DNA of 61,928 nt from an uncultured Bacteroidota bacterium (GTDB taxonomy: Bacteria; Bacteroidota; Bacteroidia; Flavobacteriales; Flavobacteriaceae). Below the pieces are notes generated by a model. It had not been told where the DNA came from, did no database searches, and saw only the letters and a program-made list of their open reading frames with translations. The position numbers and the translations under genes were made by a program. Shown here in pieces: positions 28,428 through 37,388 of this stretch (positions within the stretch are counted from its first letter, which is position 1; every line of letters begins with the position of its first letter). The DNA lies in NCBI GenBank assembly GCA_902598305.1, contig CACKBL010000010.1, forward strand, positions 1 through 61,928. The letters run 5' to 3'.

Positions 28428-29189
28428 ATGTATTCAAAAGCTAAATTTTTTATTTTTTTTTGCTTTATTTCACTTTCTTGTGTAGAAAAGAAAATTCCCC
28501 TTATTATTGGTCACCGTGGTGCTAAAGGACATGTTGTAGAAAACACTATTCCATCTGTTAAATGCGCAATCGATTTGGGAGCTAACGGTATAGAAATTGA
28601 CGTATTTAAATGTAAATCTGGGGAAATTGTAGTTTTTCACGATAATAATCTAAGCAAAATACTTGATGTAAATTTATGTATCGAAGATTTAGATCTAAAA
28701 ACAATAAAATCTTTCCGAATTGAAAATAAATTCTTTATTCCAACATTAGAAGAAATCCTATCCCTACAACTTGATGATTTAATATTAAATATTGAACTCA
28801 AAGGAAAAGGAACTGCAATTCCAACAATTGAACTCTTACAAAGATATTTCAAAAAAAATTTGTTAAAAAAGAAAAATATATTGGTTTCAAGTTTTGACTG
28901 GGATGAACTTCTTGTCCTCAGATCAAAGTCCCAAAAAATACCAATCGGAGTTTTAATTGATGGAAATCCTTTGATAGCTTTAAATTTTGCTAAAGAAGTA
29001 GAGGCTATGTCAATAAACTCAGATTATAAATATCTAAATAAAAAAAATGTAGATTTAGTTAATGCTAAGGGTTACAAATTATTTCCATATACCGTTAATA
29101 ATGAAGATGAAATGAAGAAATTAATCTCCATTGGGGTAGATGGTATAATTACTGATTATCCAGATAAATTAAAAAAGATTTTAAATTAA
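28428..29189 (+). CDS. glycerophosphodiester phosphodiesterase, probable lipoprotein
   Basis: Hydrolyses glycerophosphodiesters to glycerol 3-phosphate and an alcohol. The GDPD catalytic stretch GHRGAKG (about 28-34), the metal ligands in GIEIDV (about 57-62) and HDNNL (about 74-78) are all present. The N-terminus is a signal ending in ISLSC, so a lipoprotein is likely and the enzyme should face the periplasm or surface. Length 253 is usual for the family. Start ATG is 36 bases after nifU. Confidence 0.9.
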   Translation: MYSKAKFFIFFCFISLSCVEKKIPLIIGHRGAKGHVVENTIPSVKCAIDLGANGIEIDVFKCKSGEIVVFHDNNLSKILDVNLCIEDLDLKTIKSFRIENKFFIPTLEEILSLQLDDLILNIELKGKGTAIPTIELLQRYFKKNLLKKKNILVSSFDWDELLVLRSKSQKIPIGVLIDGNPLIALNFAKEVEAMSINSDYKYLNKKNVDLVNAKGYKLFPYTVNNEDEMKKLISIGVDGIITDYPDKLKKILN

Positions 29190-29229
29190 TTTTAAAATTA
29201 CAAATTCCTAACTCCTATTTTTGTTATAT

Positions 29230-30306
29230 ATGGACACATCGATTTTTATTTCAAAAAATTTTAGGCCAAAAGAAGGTAAAATCGCTTGTGAATCCCCTTC
29301 AAATATTGCTCTAATTAAATACTGGGGTAAATATGGGCTACAATTCCCTATAAATCCGTCAATAAGTTTTACATTATCAAATTGTAAAACTGAAACTTCA
29401 ATTGAATATTCACCAAGATTAAGAGGACAGAAAAAGTTTGATTTTTTATATGACGGAAAAACAAAAAAATCTTTTGAAAATAAAATTGAAGAATTTTTTG
29501 AGAGAATTTCCCTTTTTTGTCCATATTTAGAAAATTTATTTTTAAAAATAAATTCAAAAAACACGTTTCCTCATAGTAGCGGAATTGCTTCTTCTGCATC
29601 GGCATTTTCTTCATTGGCTTTTTGTATTGTAAGTATTGAAAAAAGGTTCAATGAGAAAATGACAGATCAAAATTTTTTTAATAAGGTGTCATTTCTAGCA
29701 AGATTAGGTTCAGGGAGCGGGTCTAGAAGTATATCTGGGCCTTTGATGATTTGGGGAGAAAATGAATTTCATTCTGGATGTTCCAATTTTTTTGCTGTCA
29801 ATTATGATAAAAAAATACATCCGAGTTTTAAAAATTATCAAAACACAGTTTTAATTATTGATGATAAAATCAAGAAATTGAGTAGTTCAGAGGGCCATGA
29901 AAAAATGACCGATCACCCATTTTTAAATGACAGAAAAAATCAAGCAAAGAAAAATTTAAAAATAATACTCAATGCAATTTCAACTGGTGATTTAGAGGTT
30001 TTTATAAAAGTAGTGGAGGAAGAAGCAATGACATTACAAGCACTGATGATGTCATCTGAGCCACCAACGATTTTAATTAAATCCAAAACTTTAGAAGTAA
30101 TAGACCTATTAAAAAATTTTAGAGAAAAGGAAAGAGTTCCGGTTTGTTTTACACTTGACGCTGGTCCAAATGTTCATCTTCTATATCCAGAAAAATATAA
30201 ATTAAAAGTAATAAAATTTATAGAAGAAAAATTGAAGTATTATTGTCAAAATAGCCTTTTTATAAACGACAAGGTTGGGTTGGGAACTAAATTATTGGAG
30301 TTTTAA
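29230..30306 (+). CDS. mvaD: diphosphomevalonate decarboxylase
   Basis: GHMP-fold enzyme that makes isopentenyl diphosphate from mevalonate diphosphate. ALIKYWGKYG near residue 27 is the family N-terminal motif, the ATP-binding SSGIASSASAFSSLA lies at about 117-131, and RLGSGSGSRSI follows near 158. The ATG at 29230 is preferred to a TTG three codons earlier. It stands before a second GHMP kinase, so isoprenoid precursors are made by the mevalonate route, as in Flavobacteriia. Confidence 0.93.
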   Translation: MDTSIFISKNFRPKEGKIACESPSNIALIKYWGKYGLQFPINPSISFTLSNCKTETSIEYSPRLRGQKKFDFLYDGKTKKSFENKIEEFFERISLFCPYLENLFLKINSKNTFPHSSGIASSASAFSSLAFCIVSIEKRFNEKMTDQNFFNKVSFLARLGSGSGSRSISGPLMIWGENEFHSGCSNFFAVNYDKKIHPSFKNYQNTVLIIDDKIKKLSSSEGHEKMTDHPFLNDRKNQAKKNLKIILNAISTGDLEVFIKVVEEEAMTLQALMMSSEPPTILIKSKTLEVIDLLKNFREKERVPVCFTLDAGPNVHLLYPEKYKLKVIKFIEEKLKYYCQNSLFINDKVGLGTKLLEF

Positions 30307-30312
30307 ATTAAT

Positions 30313-31236
30313 ATGAGTAAATCAGTATATAATTCTAAAATTTTACTCTTTGGAGAATACAGTATTGTACTAAATTCGTTCGGATTTGTGATACCATATC
30401 CTCTATACAGAGGGTCGTTAAAATTGAATGCGGCAAATAAAGACAGAGATTCCCAAAAAAAAATATTAGAATTCACAGAATATTTAAAAATAAAAGACAA
30501 AAACCTTCCGGATTTGGATTGGTTAAAAATAAATAATGATATAAAAAATAATCTTTTTTTTGAAAGTAATATACCTCAAGGATATGGATTGGGGAGTAGC
30601 GGAGCACTAGTGGCTGCATTTTATAATCGGTACGTTAAAAAAAAAATTTCTTCCCAGGGAAAGTTAACAAATAATAAATTACAAAAACTCAAAAATATTT
30701 TTTCCAAAATGGAATCTTATTATCACGGAGAGTCATCTGGAATAGATCCCTTAAACTGTTATTTAGGATTGCCAATTTTAATCAAATCTCAAAATGAGAT
30801 TCAAATCACAAAAATGCCGGAAGAAAAAGCATTGGGATATGGTGGTATCTTTATACTGGATTCAGGAAACTCCTCCGATACTTCTTCAATGGTTGCCTTA
30901 TTTTTAAAAAAAATGGAAGACGAAAATTTTAATTATATGATGAAGAATCAATTCATCAAGTATTCAAAAACTTGCATTAATGAATTTTTAAATGGAAATA
31001 TTAATTCAATGTTTAATAGTACAAAAATTCTTTCTGAAATTACTCTAAAAAATTTTCAACCCATGATTCCAAATAAACTTACAAAATTGTGGGATGAAGG
31101 TATAAGAACAAAAAATTACTTTTTTAAACTATGTGGATCAGGAGGAGGAGGTTTTTTATTAGGGTTTACTTTTGACCTAGAAACTACTTTTGAAACTCTA
31201 AAGGATTACAAAAAAGAAATCATTTATAAATTTTAA
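30313..31236 (+). CDS. GHMP kinase, probable mevalonate kinase
   Basis: 307-residue GHMP kinase. The N-terminus has KILLFGEYSIV, typical of mevalonate or phosphomevalonate kinases, and the ATP loop PQGYGLGSSGALVAA lies at about 92-106; a C-terminal glycine-rich SGGGGFLLGF completes the fold. It starts six bases after mvaD. Mevalonate kinase is the better call, since phosphomevalonate kinase would also be needed in the pathway and is not here. Confidence 0.8.
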   Translation: MSKSVYNSKILLFGEYSIVLNSFGFVIPYPLYRGSLKLNAANKDRDSQKKILEFTEYLKIKDKNLPDLDWLKINNDIKNNLFFESNIPQGYGLGSSGALVAAFYNRYVKKKISSQGKLTNNKLQKLKNIFSKMESYYHGESSGIDPLNCYLGLPILIKSQNEIQITKMPEEKALGYGGIFILDSGNSSDTSSMVALFLKKMEDENFNYMMKNQFIKYSKTCINEFLNGNINSMFNSTKILSEITLKNFQPMIPNKLTKLWDEGIRTKNYFFKLCGSGGGGFLLGFTFDLETTFETLKDYKKEIIYKF

Positions 31237-31241
31237 ATTTT

Positions 31242-31958
31242 GTGAAGGAATTAATAAGATTAAACAAGTTCATTTCTAATTCTGGTTTGTGTTCAAGAAG
31301 AGAGGCAGACATGTACATATCTATGGGAGAAGTGAGAGTGAATGATAAAGTGATTAATCGATTAGGATATAAAATAAAAAGTGGAGATAAGGTCTATTTT
31401 AACGGTCAAAAAGTTACTGAAAAAAAAAATATTTATATAATTCTCAATAAGCCCAAAGGTTATTTAGCTTCAATAAATGAAAACAACAGATATCGATTAT
31501 GTAAAGACCTAATTTCAATTAAAAATTCTAATAAATTAAAATCTTTATTTTCATTAGGAAGGTCAAATCTTGGTCTAGTTTTTTTTTCAAATGACCTTCA
31601 ATTAATTGAGAAATTAAAAAGAAAATCCCTCAAAATAAAAATCATCTACCAAGTGAATTTGAACAAAGAAATATCATCTATTGATATGAACAAAATGAAA
31701 AAATACATTTTGGGGGGAATATCCAAAAAAATAATGGTTAGAAAAATTGACTATGCTGCTAATAAACCTAAAAATATAATTGGAATCGAAACATCCTTAA
31801 TTCAGGGAAATTATATTTTAAATTTTTTTAAAAAATTTAACTATAATGTAGTTAAATACGATGTTGTGTCCATTTTAAATTTTAATAAAAAAAACTTAGA
31901 ACGTGGTAAATGGAGAAATCTAACTACAAAAGAAATTTCTTTCTTAAAAATGTTTTGA
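31242..31958 (+). CDS. RsuA/RluE-family pseudouridine synthase, apparently lacking catalytic Asp
   Basis: An N-terminal S4 RNA-binding domain (IRLNKFISNSGLCSRREAD, about residues 4-60) and ILNKPKGYLAS are typical of rRNA pseudouridine synthases. The catalytic motif GRLDxxTxGLL should follow near residue 107, but the sequence is LGRSNLGLVFFSND: three residues are missing and no Asp is left. The protein may be an inactive RNA-binding relic or chaperone-like factor. The start is GTG. The last 35 bases overlap a convergent gene. It follows the mevalonate genes, where Flavobacteria often have a prenyltransferase first. Confidence 0.8.
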   Translation: MKELIRLNKFISNSGLCSRREADMYISMGEVRVNDKVINRLGYKIKSGDKVYFNGQKVTEKKNIYIILNKPKGYLASINENNRYRLCKDLISIKNSNKLKSLFSLGRSNLGLVFFSNDLQLIEKLKRKSLKIKIIYQVNLNKEISSIDMNKMKKYILGGISKKIMVRKIDYAANKPKNIIGIETSLIQGNYILNFFKKFNYNVVKYDVVSILNFNKKNLERGKWRNLTTKEISFLKMF

Positions 31959-33258
31959 TATTTTCTTGTCTTAAAAATTCATAAATAAAAAAACCAATGA
32001 CAACAATATATTCTAATCCTATCAAATAAAAATTTTCTTCTACTTTAGAATTTTGATAAGCAGAATAGGTCAAAAAAATAAAAGCACTCCATATAATTTG
32101 AAAATTGTACTTCGTAAAAAGACCTAAATATAAAATTGTTATTATATACCAAGGGTGTATAACCATTGATATTAAGTAGAAAAGAAACAATAGCAGAAAC
32201 ATATTCTCTAAAATTGTTTTTATTTTTTGATTGTTTTTTCTAAACAATAAGGAGAGCATAATTATAGTTGTTAAAAAAGGTGTAATGGATCCAACACTTT
32301 TAATGATGTTGTATCCCTTTATTTTATAACCTAAATATCTTATTACATAATATATACTTCCATTAAATTCAAGGTTTGAAAACCATAATTTAATTGTGTT
32401 GTAAAATTTTGGCAAATTATTAATTCCAATTGGAAAAAAAAAAATGAAAAATAGTAGTCCAAAAAATAAAATCAAGATTTTGAAATTTTGACCTATTTTT
32501 TTTTGATTGATAAGAAAAGGAATAATAATTATTGTAATTAATTTTGTGCCAACTGAAAGTGCAAGGGGGAAAAAGGCTAAAAATTTTTTGTTTTCCAAAA
32601 ATAAAAGGATGCCAAAACCAAAAAAAGTTAACATGAATCCTTCAAAATGTAAATTCCCAGTTAATTCGATAATCACTAGAGGATTTAAAAAGTACCATAA
32701 AATTTTTTCTTCTTTAAATTTTAATTTTTTTAATATTCTACATCCTATAAAAAAGTTTAGTATTTCAGATATAATTATTAATAACCTCATAGAAATTAAA
32801 CTGAATGAAATATCCTTTTTAAACCAAGTTGACAAGAAAAATAAAAACTGATTTATTGGTGGATAAGGACTATAGTTCAATCTATTCAAATTACTCATTT
32901 TTCCATGTAATTCTCCGAAAATTTTTTTTGTTCCTACCCCCCCCTCTGTTTTCATCAATTCGGAAGGAGTATATTCATATGGATTAATATTTTCACCAAT
33001 TACAAGTCCATCCCAAATAAATCTGTAAAAATCGTCCGACAGCCAAGGATAAGCAAAAAATAAAACGAGTCTGAAAGAAATGCCAAAAAAAAGGATTTCG
33101 TTTAGTGACAACTTTTTTGACACTAAAAAAGTTAATGCAAAACATGAGAAAAAAAGAAAAAAAATAATTACCGTTTCGTGTCTTTCAAAAATATATCCAC
33201 TAAAAAAATATACCGAAAGCAGTAATAAAAAATATAATATTTTATTTAAATCTACCAC
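31924..33258 (-). CDS. DUF2029/GT87-type membrane glycosyltransferase
   Basis: 444 residues with about ten hydrophobic segments over the whole length, matching polyprenol-phosphate-sugar dependent mannosyltransferases of the GT-C fold (GT87, DUF2029). A short loop with the acidic pair in YPWLSDDFYRFIWDG (about 70-84) fits the catalytic Asp position of this fold. It starts at GTG and overlaps the upstream glycosyltransferase by 17 bases. It is the last gene of the arsenosugar-type operon and would use a lipid-linked donor, perhaps made by the DPM1-like enzyme two genes upstream. Confidence 0.8.
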   Translation of the reverse strand: MVDLNKILYFLLLLSVYFFSGYIFERHETVIIFFLFFSCFALTFLVSKKLSLNEILFFGISFRLVLFFAYPWLSDDFYRFIWDGLVIGENINPYEYTPSELMKTEGGVGTKKIFGELHGKMSNLNRLNYSPYPPINQFLFFLSTWFKKDISFSLISMRLLIIISEILNFFIGCRILKKLKFKEEKILWYFLNPLVIIELTGNLHFEGFMLTFFGFGILLFLENKKFLAFFPLALSVGTKLITIIIIPFLINQKKIGQNFKILILFFGLLFFIFFFPIGINNLPKFYNTIKLWFSNLEFNGSIYYVIRYLGYKIKGYNIIKSVGSITPFLTTIIMLSLLFRKNNQKIKTILENMFLLLFLFYLISMVIHPWYIITILYLGLFTKYNFQIIWSAFIFLTYSAYQNSKVEENFYLIGLEYIVVIGFFIYEFLRQENIKTFLRKKFLL

Positions 33259-34744
33259 TTAATTTTCTTAATGAACAAACAAAAATATAGGTATACCCAA
33301 AAAATAGAAATAAATGAAAAGGCAAAAATCCAAAGTTCCTATTTGCAAACAAAATTGTATTAATTATACTTATCAAAAAATAAAGAGCCAGAAAACCCTC
33401 TATTATAAAATAATATAATCTGGATTCAGTTACATATTTTTTTTCTTTCAAGTTGTTTTCTCCAGAAGTCAAATTAAATTTAGGTGTTCTTACGAATTCT
33501 GACTTTTTTCCTGTAAATCCTTGCAAAACTGCTACTGAATTTTGAAAAGCAAACGCTCCTGAAACTGAATAAAAAGAAATGAAAATTTTAATATATTCAA
33601 AAAATGAATAGATTTTTTTTTTGTTTACTAATTTGAAAATTTCCCAGTAGACATAAAAGAAAATAATTGTGCTTAAAGCAAAAAGTGAAGAGAAATTAAA
33701 AAACCAATCAAACTTGTTGGTCACGTTTGAGACTAACGAGAGAGGAACACTTAGAAATGATAATAAAAAGACGCTTAGAAAAAGACTACTGCTAAATAGA
33801 TGAAACGCACAATGCACCTTAGTTGAAACTTTTAAATTTTTATTTTTTAAAATATTTAGAAAATGTTTTTTAAAATTTTCAGCACCCCCTTTATTCCATC
33901 TAAATTGTTGAGACTTAATTGCACTAATTAAAAAAGGAATTTCAGCTGGAGCATTGATTGATTCCATATATTTTATCCTCCATCCTCTTAATTGAGCTCT
34001 ATAGCTTAAATCAAGATCTTCAGTTAATGTATCACTGTTCCAATTCCCAGATTTTAAAATTGCTTCTTTTCTCCAAATACCTGCAGTACCGTTGAAATTC
34101 AAAAAATAACTATTAAAACTTCTTCCTGCTTGCTCCAATGTGAAGTGAATATCGAGTGCAAAAGCTTGAATTTTTGTTAATAGAGAAAAATTTTTGTTTA
34201 TATGATTCCATTTAGTTTGAACAACTCCAACTTTTGGATCTTTGAATCCACAAACAGTTTTTTTTAGCCAATCACTTCTCGGGATAAAATCTGCATCAAA
34301 AATTGCAATATAATTGCCTTTTGCAAGTTCCAGACCATACCTCAAAGCTCCAGCTTTAAATCCATCTCTGTTTTTTCTAATTATATGGTTTATCTTAAGA
34401 TTAGTTTTACTTTTTAGTTGTGAAATTAGATTTTTGACGTAAATACTTGAATTATCATCTGAATCGTCCAAAACCTGTATCTCAATTTTATCACTAGGAT
34501 AATCCATCTTAACAATCGCATCTAACAATCTTTTTATTACATTTTGTTCATTGTAAATTGGAAGTTGAACTGTTACAAAAGGAAGATTTTTAAAATTTGG
34601 TAAAATTATATTCTTTGTTTTAGTTTTGCTCTTTTTGTAACTTAAAAATAAGTCAAGTTGTATAAGACTAAAAAAAAATATTGATACAGAGCAAACTGAA
34701 TAAATAATTATAAAAAATATCGTTAAAATTTTCATCACCATCAT
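33242..34744 (-). CDS. cellulose-synthase-like processive family 2 glycosyltransferase
   Basis: 500 residues. An N-terminal membrane helix (about 8-30), a cytosolic GT-A domain and three to four C-terminal helices (about 315-480). The catalytic motifs are DDSDDNS (about 91), DAD in IFDADFIPR (about 165), TEDLDLSYR (about 255) and QQFRW (about 294), that is D, DxD, TED and QxxRW. The bcs accessory genes are absent, so a polysaccharide or glycolipid synthase rather than cellulose. Start and stop overlap the neighbours by a few bases. Confidence 0.88.
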   Translation of the reverse strand: MMVMKILTIFFIIIYSVCSVSIFFFSLIQLDLFLSYKKSKTKTKNIILPNFKNLPFVTVQLPIYNEQNVIKRLLDAIVKMDYPSDKIEIQVLDDSDDNSSIYVKNLISQLKSKTNLKINHIIRKNRDGFKAGALRYGLELAKGNYIAIFDADFIPRSDWLKKTVCGFKDPKVGVVQTKWNHINKNFSLLTKIQAFALDIHFTLEQAGRSFNSYFLNFNGTAGIWRKEAILKSGNWNSDTLTEDLDLSYRAQLRGWRIKYMESINAPAEIPFLISAIKSQQFRWNKGGAENFKKHFLNILKNKNLKVSTKVHCAFHLFSSSLFLSVFLLSFLSVPLSLVSNVTNKFDWFFNFSSLFALSTIIFFYVYWEIFKLVNKKKIYSFFEYIKIFISFYSVSGAFAFQNSVAVLQGFTGKKSEFVRTPKFNLTSGENNLKEKKYVTESRLYYFIIEGFLALYFLISIINTILFANRNFGFLPFHLFLFFGYTYIFVCSLRKLSGRFK

Positions 34745-35442
34745 AAGTCAACCTTTTTTTTCAAATAATACTTAAAAATAAGATATAGAATTTTTTGTCC
34801 TGCTAAAATAGAACCCTTCAAAGTTCCCGATATCTTTGACTTTCCTATTCGTTTTTTGTATTTAACAGCTATCTCCTTGTATTTGTAATTTTTCATTAAA
34901 GCCTTTATTTGCATCTCAATTGTCCATCCAAAAGTTTTATCTCGCATATTTAATTCCATCAGTTTATCCCAGGTAATAGCTCTAAATGGACCAAGGTCTA
35001 TGAATGTTGAATCAAAAAAAACCTTCATTAATAAGCAGGCCAACCAGTTACCAAATATTTGGTGAGTTGTCATTGAATGTTTATCTCTCAAGTTTTTCGT
35101 CCTAGCACCTAAAACAAAGTCATATCCCTCATTAACAATTGGATCTATAATTTTTTTCATTTGTTTAGGATCATCGGAATAATCTCCATCGATAAAAACA
35201 ACAATTTCAGGTTTAATTTTGAGATTTTTTAAATATGAAATTGCCCTTAAACAAGCATAACCATAACCTTTTTTCTTTTCAAAAACCACTTTTGCACCTA
35301 AATTTTTTGCTATTTCAGAGGTTCTATCGGTTGATGAATTATCGCAAACTATAATTTGATTTACGAAGTTGGGGATATCATTTAAAACGTAAGGTATACT
35401 TTTCTCCTCATTAAATACAGGAATAATAACTGATACCCTCAC
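34741..35442 (-). CDS. DPM1-like family 2 glycosyltransferase
   Basis: 233 residues, GT-A fold: VIIPVFNEEKSI at 5-16, DNSSTDRT at about 34-41 and the DGDYSDDPKQM metal region near 90-100. It is of the polyprenyl-phosphate sugar transferase type. TIGR04283-type glycosyltransferases of arsenosugar clusters are similar in size and fold, so it may fill that role here. It begins with GTG overlapping the TGA of the gene upstream (GTGA), showing translational coupling. Confidence 0.85.
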   Translation of the reverse strand: MRVSVIIPVFNEEKSIPYVLNDIPNFVNQIIVCDNSSTDRTSEIAKNLGAKVVFEKKKGYGYACLRAISYLKNLKIKPEIVVFIDGDYSDDPKQMKKIIDPIVNEGYDFVLGARTKNLRDKHSMTTHQIFGNWLACLLMKVFFDSTFIDLGPFRAITWDKLMELNMRDKTFGWTIEMQIKALMKNYKYKEIAVKYKKRIGKSKISGTLKGSILAGQKILYLIFKYYLKKKVDL

Positions 35443-35852
35443 TCAGTTAGTTTTTCTTGGTATTCCTTCTTTTGAGCAGGAACAATATATTCGTCAAAAT
35501 AAATAGAAGATAGTTTTTCAAGAGAGAGGAAAAGTGACAAGGAAAAGGTTATTAATAAAAAAGAAAATAACAGTTTATTGATTCTTTTTTGATTGTCAGA
35601 ATTTAAAGAACAATCTTCTTTAATGTTAAATCTATATATACCATAACAAACTATTGATAAACCGATAATCCTAATTAACCATCCGAATAAGCCAAGAGAG
35701 CCGTCTGATTTATAAAAAAAGTCAGCAAAAGAAATAGCATAAATGCCTCCAATTAAACCAAGTTGGAATAAAATCATTGGAGCCACGCAGCACAAAATTC
35801 CTGCGAACGCTGACGCTAAGCCATACTTAAAAATATTTTTTATAAAATTCAT
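35439..35852 (-). CDS. MerT-like small membrane protein
   Basis: 137 residues with about three hydrophobic segments (about 10-35, 53-75 and 92-112). The first helix holds the vicinal pair CCVAP (Cys 21 and 22), the arrangement used by the mercuric transporter MerT to pass metal through the membrane. This makes a thiophilic metal or metalloid transporter plausible. Similarity is limited to the motif and topology, and function is unproven. It overlaps both neighbours, in an operon with arsenic-related genes. Confidence 0.6.
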   Translation of the reverse strand: MNFIKNIFKYGLASAFAGILCCVAPMILFQLGLIGGIYAISFADFFYKSDGSLGLFGWLIRIIGLSIVCYGIYRFNIKEDCSLNSDNQKRINKLLFSFLLITFSLSLFLSLEKLSSIYFDEYIVPAQKKEYQEKLTE

Positions 35853-36568
35853 TTCAATAATTTTTCATTTAAATTCCAGTCATAATTCAAATATTCTATT
35901 CTTGCATTTTCTAAAATTTTAATTTTAGAATATTTGTTTACAAATTTCAGCAATTGAATCCTATTTCCAAAATCGTCCTTAAACCAAGAAAATATTTTTG
36001 ACAGCATTAAGCGGTTTGCATTTATTTTATTCCTTGTTTGATCATTTATAAATTCACTTGCTGCCTCATTCAACTGGTCTTCTAGTTTATGTGAGTAATA
36101 GGCTACATTTTGAAGTTTAGGACACGACCTTGATGCACAATTGATTGCAAAGTGAATTCTTGGGTCATCCATCTTTCTTAGAATTTTATGCTCAATAAAA
36201 TTAAGTGTTATTTTTTCACTATTAAGCTTAAATCTTTTTAGCCACCAAGGAATAATCAAATCTTTAATGCTTCTTAAAGGATAATTATCCAAAATTAATT
36301 TTACCGTAACGGCGTTATACGCATTAATAAAATAAGCTAAGGAGTCATTTTTGGTCCATTGATTAATTGGAGGGTTATTTTCCAAATTTATCAAATACGT
36401 TTCTAATAGTTTTGAATTTTTTTTCCACAGACGATAGTTAACATTTCCCTCTTTATCTACATATTTTTTTAATTCAGAATCCCAGATATCGTGAATATTT
36501 TTCTGCGATATTAAAATATTAGAAGTAAAAAAAAATAGTATGAAAAATAAAATACCCTTGCAATTCAA
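35849..36568 (-). CDS. DUF547 domain protein
   Basis: 239 residues. A signal peptide (GILFFILFFFTSNILISQ) directs it out of the cytosol. The DUF547 core is plain: INAYNAVTVKLIL near 85-97 and HFAINCASRSCPKL at about 138-151, with a conserved Cys pair. The family is cysteine-protease-like in fold but its reaction is not known. DUF547 genes recur in arsenosugar clusters, as here. The start is TTG since no later Met lies before the signal sequence. Confidence 0.85.
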   Translation of the reverse strand: MNCKGILFFILFFFTSNILISQKNIHDIWDSELKKYVDKEGNVNYRLWKKNSKLLETYLINLENNPPINQWTKNDSLAYFINAYNAVTVKLILDNYPLRSIKDLIIPWWLKRFKLNSEKITLNFIEHKILRKMDDPRIHFAINCASRSCPKLQNVAYYSHKLEDQLNEAASEFINDQTRNKINANRLMLSKIFSWFKDDFGNRIQLLKFVNKYSKIKILENARIEYLNYDWNLNEKLLK

Positions 36569-36569
36569 T

Positions 36570-37388
36570 TTAAATAGTTTTTAATAGTTCAATTAAAATT
36601 TTTAAAAGTTGTTTTTCTCCCTTTTTCCCCATCTCAATTATTTCTTTAATATTTATTGGCTCAAGATTATTAGGGTCACACAAATCAGTAATTACTGAAA
36701 TGGCTAGGCATTCTATTGCAAGCTGATTAGCTACAATTATTTCTGGAACGGTGGACATCCCTACCGCATCTGCTCCAATTATTTTCAAATATTTATATTC
36801 TGCTGGTGTTTCTAGTTGTGGTCCAACAACGCAAGCATAGACTCCTAAATCAATCTCAATTTTAGCTTGGGCTGATATATTAACCACCTTTTCAATTAAA
36901 TCTTTTGAATAAGGTTCGCTCATATCAACAAATCTTTCGCCCATCCCAAAATTTTCTTTTTCTGCTAGTGGTGACCCACCTTGAAGATTTATATGATCTT
37001 TGATTATCATAAGTTGACCTTTTTTTAATTTTAAATCTATTCCTCCTGCTGCATTTGTTACAACTAATTTTTTAACTCCTAGTTGACTCATAATAAAAAC
37101 AGGGTAAGTAATTTGGAAGTAATTCAAATCTTCATATTTATGAAATCTTCCATCAAAAATTAAAATTTCTCTAGAGTTTATTTTACCAAAAATAATTCTT
37201 GAATTTTGCATTTCCATTTTTGAAAGTGGGAAATGAGGAATTGATGAGTATGGGATTTCAACAATAATATTTACGGATTTAACAAGACCACCTAGGCCTG
37301 TACCAATTACAATCCCAAGATCACATTTTTTTATTTTATTTTGTAAAATATATTCTACTGACTCTTCTATCTTCTCTTTTGAATTCAT
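36570..37388 (-). CDS. punA: purine-nucleoside phosphorylase (trimeric type)
   Basis: Cleaves purine nucleosides with phosphate to base and (deoxy)ribose 1-phosphate. The 272-residue protein has LGIVIGTGLGGLV near 23, the phosphate-binding TNAAGGID near 113, and GPQLETPAEY and GADAVGMSTVPE near 190-215, all class I PNP signatures. Its place in the ArsS operon suggests it removes adenine from the arsenic-substituted 5'-deoxyadenosine made by ArsS, giving the arsenic-bearing ribose 1-phosphate. It may still serve normal purine salvage. Confidence 0.93.
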   Translation of the reverse strand: MNSKEKIEESVEYILQNKIKKCDLGIVIGTGLGGLVKSVNIIVEIPYSSIPHFPLSKMEMQNSRIIFGKINSREILIFDGRFHKYEDLNYFQITYPVFIMSQLGVKKLVVTNAAGGIDLKLKKGQLMIIKDHINLQGGSPLAEKENFGMGERFVDMSEPYSKDLIEKVVNISAQAKIEIDLGVYACVVGPQLETPAEYKYLKIIGADAVGMSTVPEIIVANQLAIECLAISVITDLCDPNNLEPINIKEIIEMGKKGEKQLLKILIELLKTI

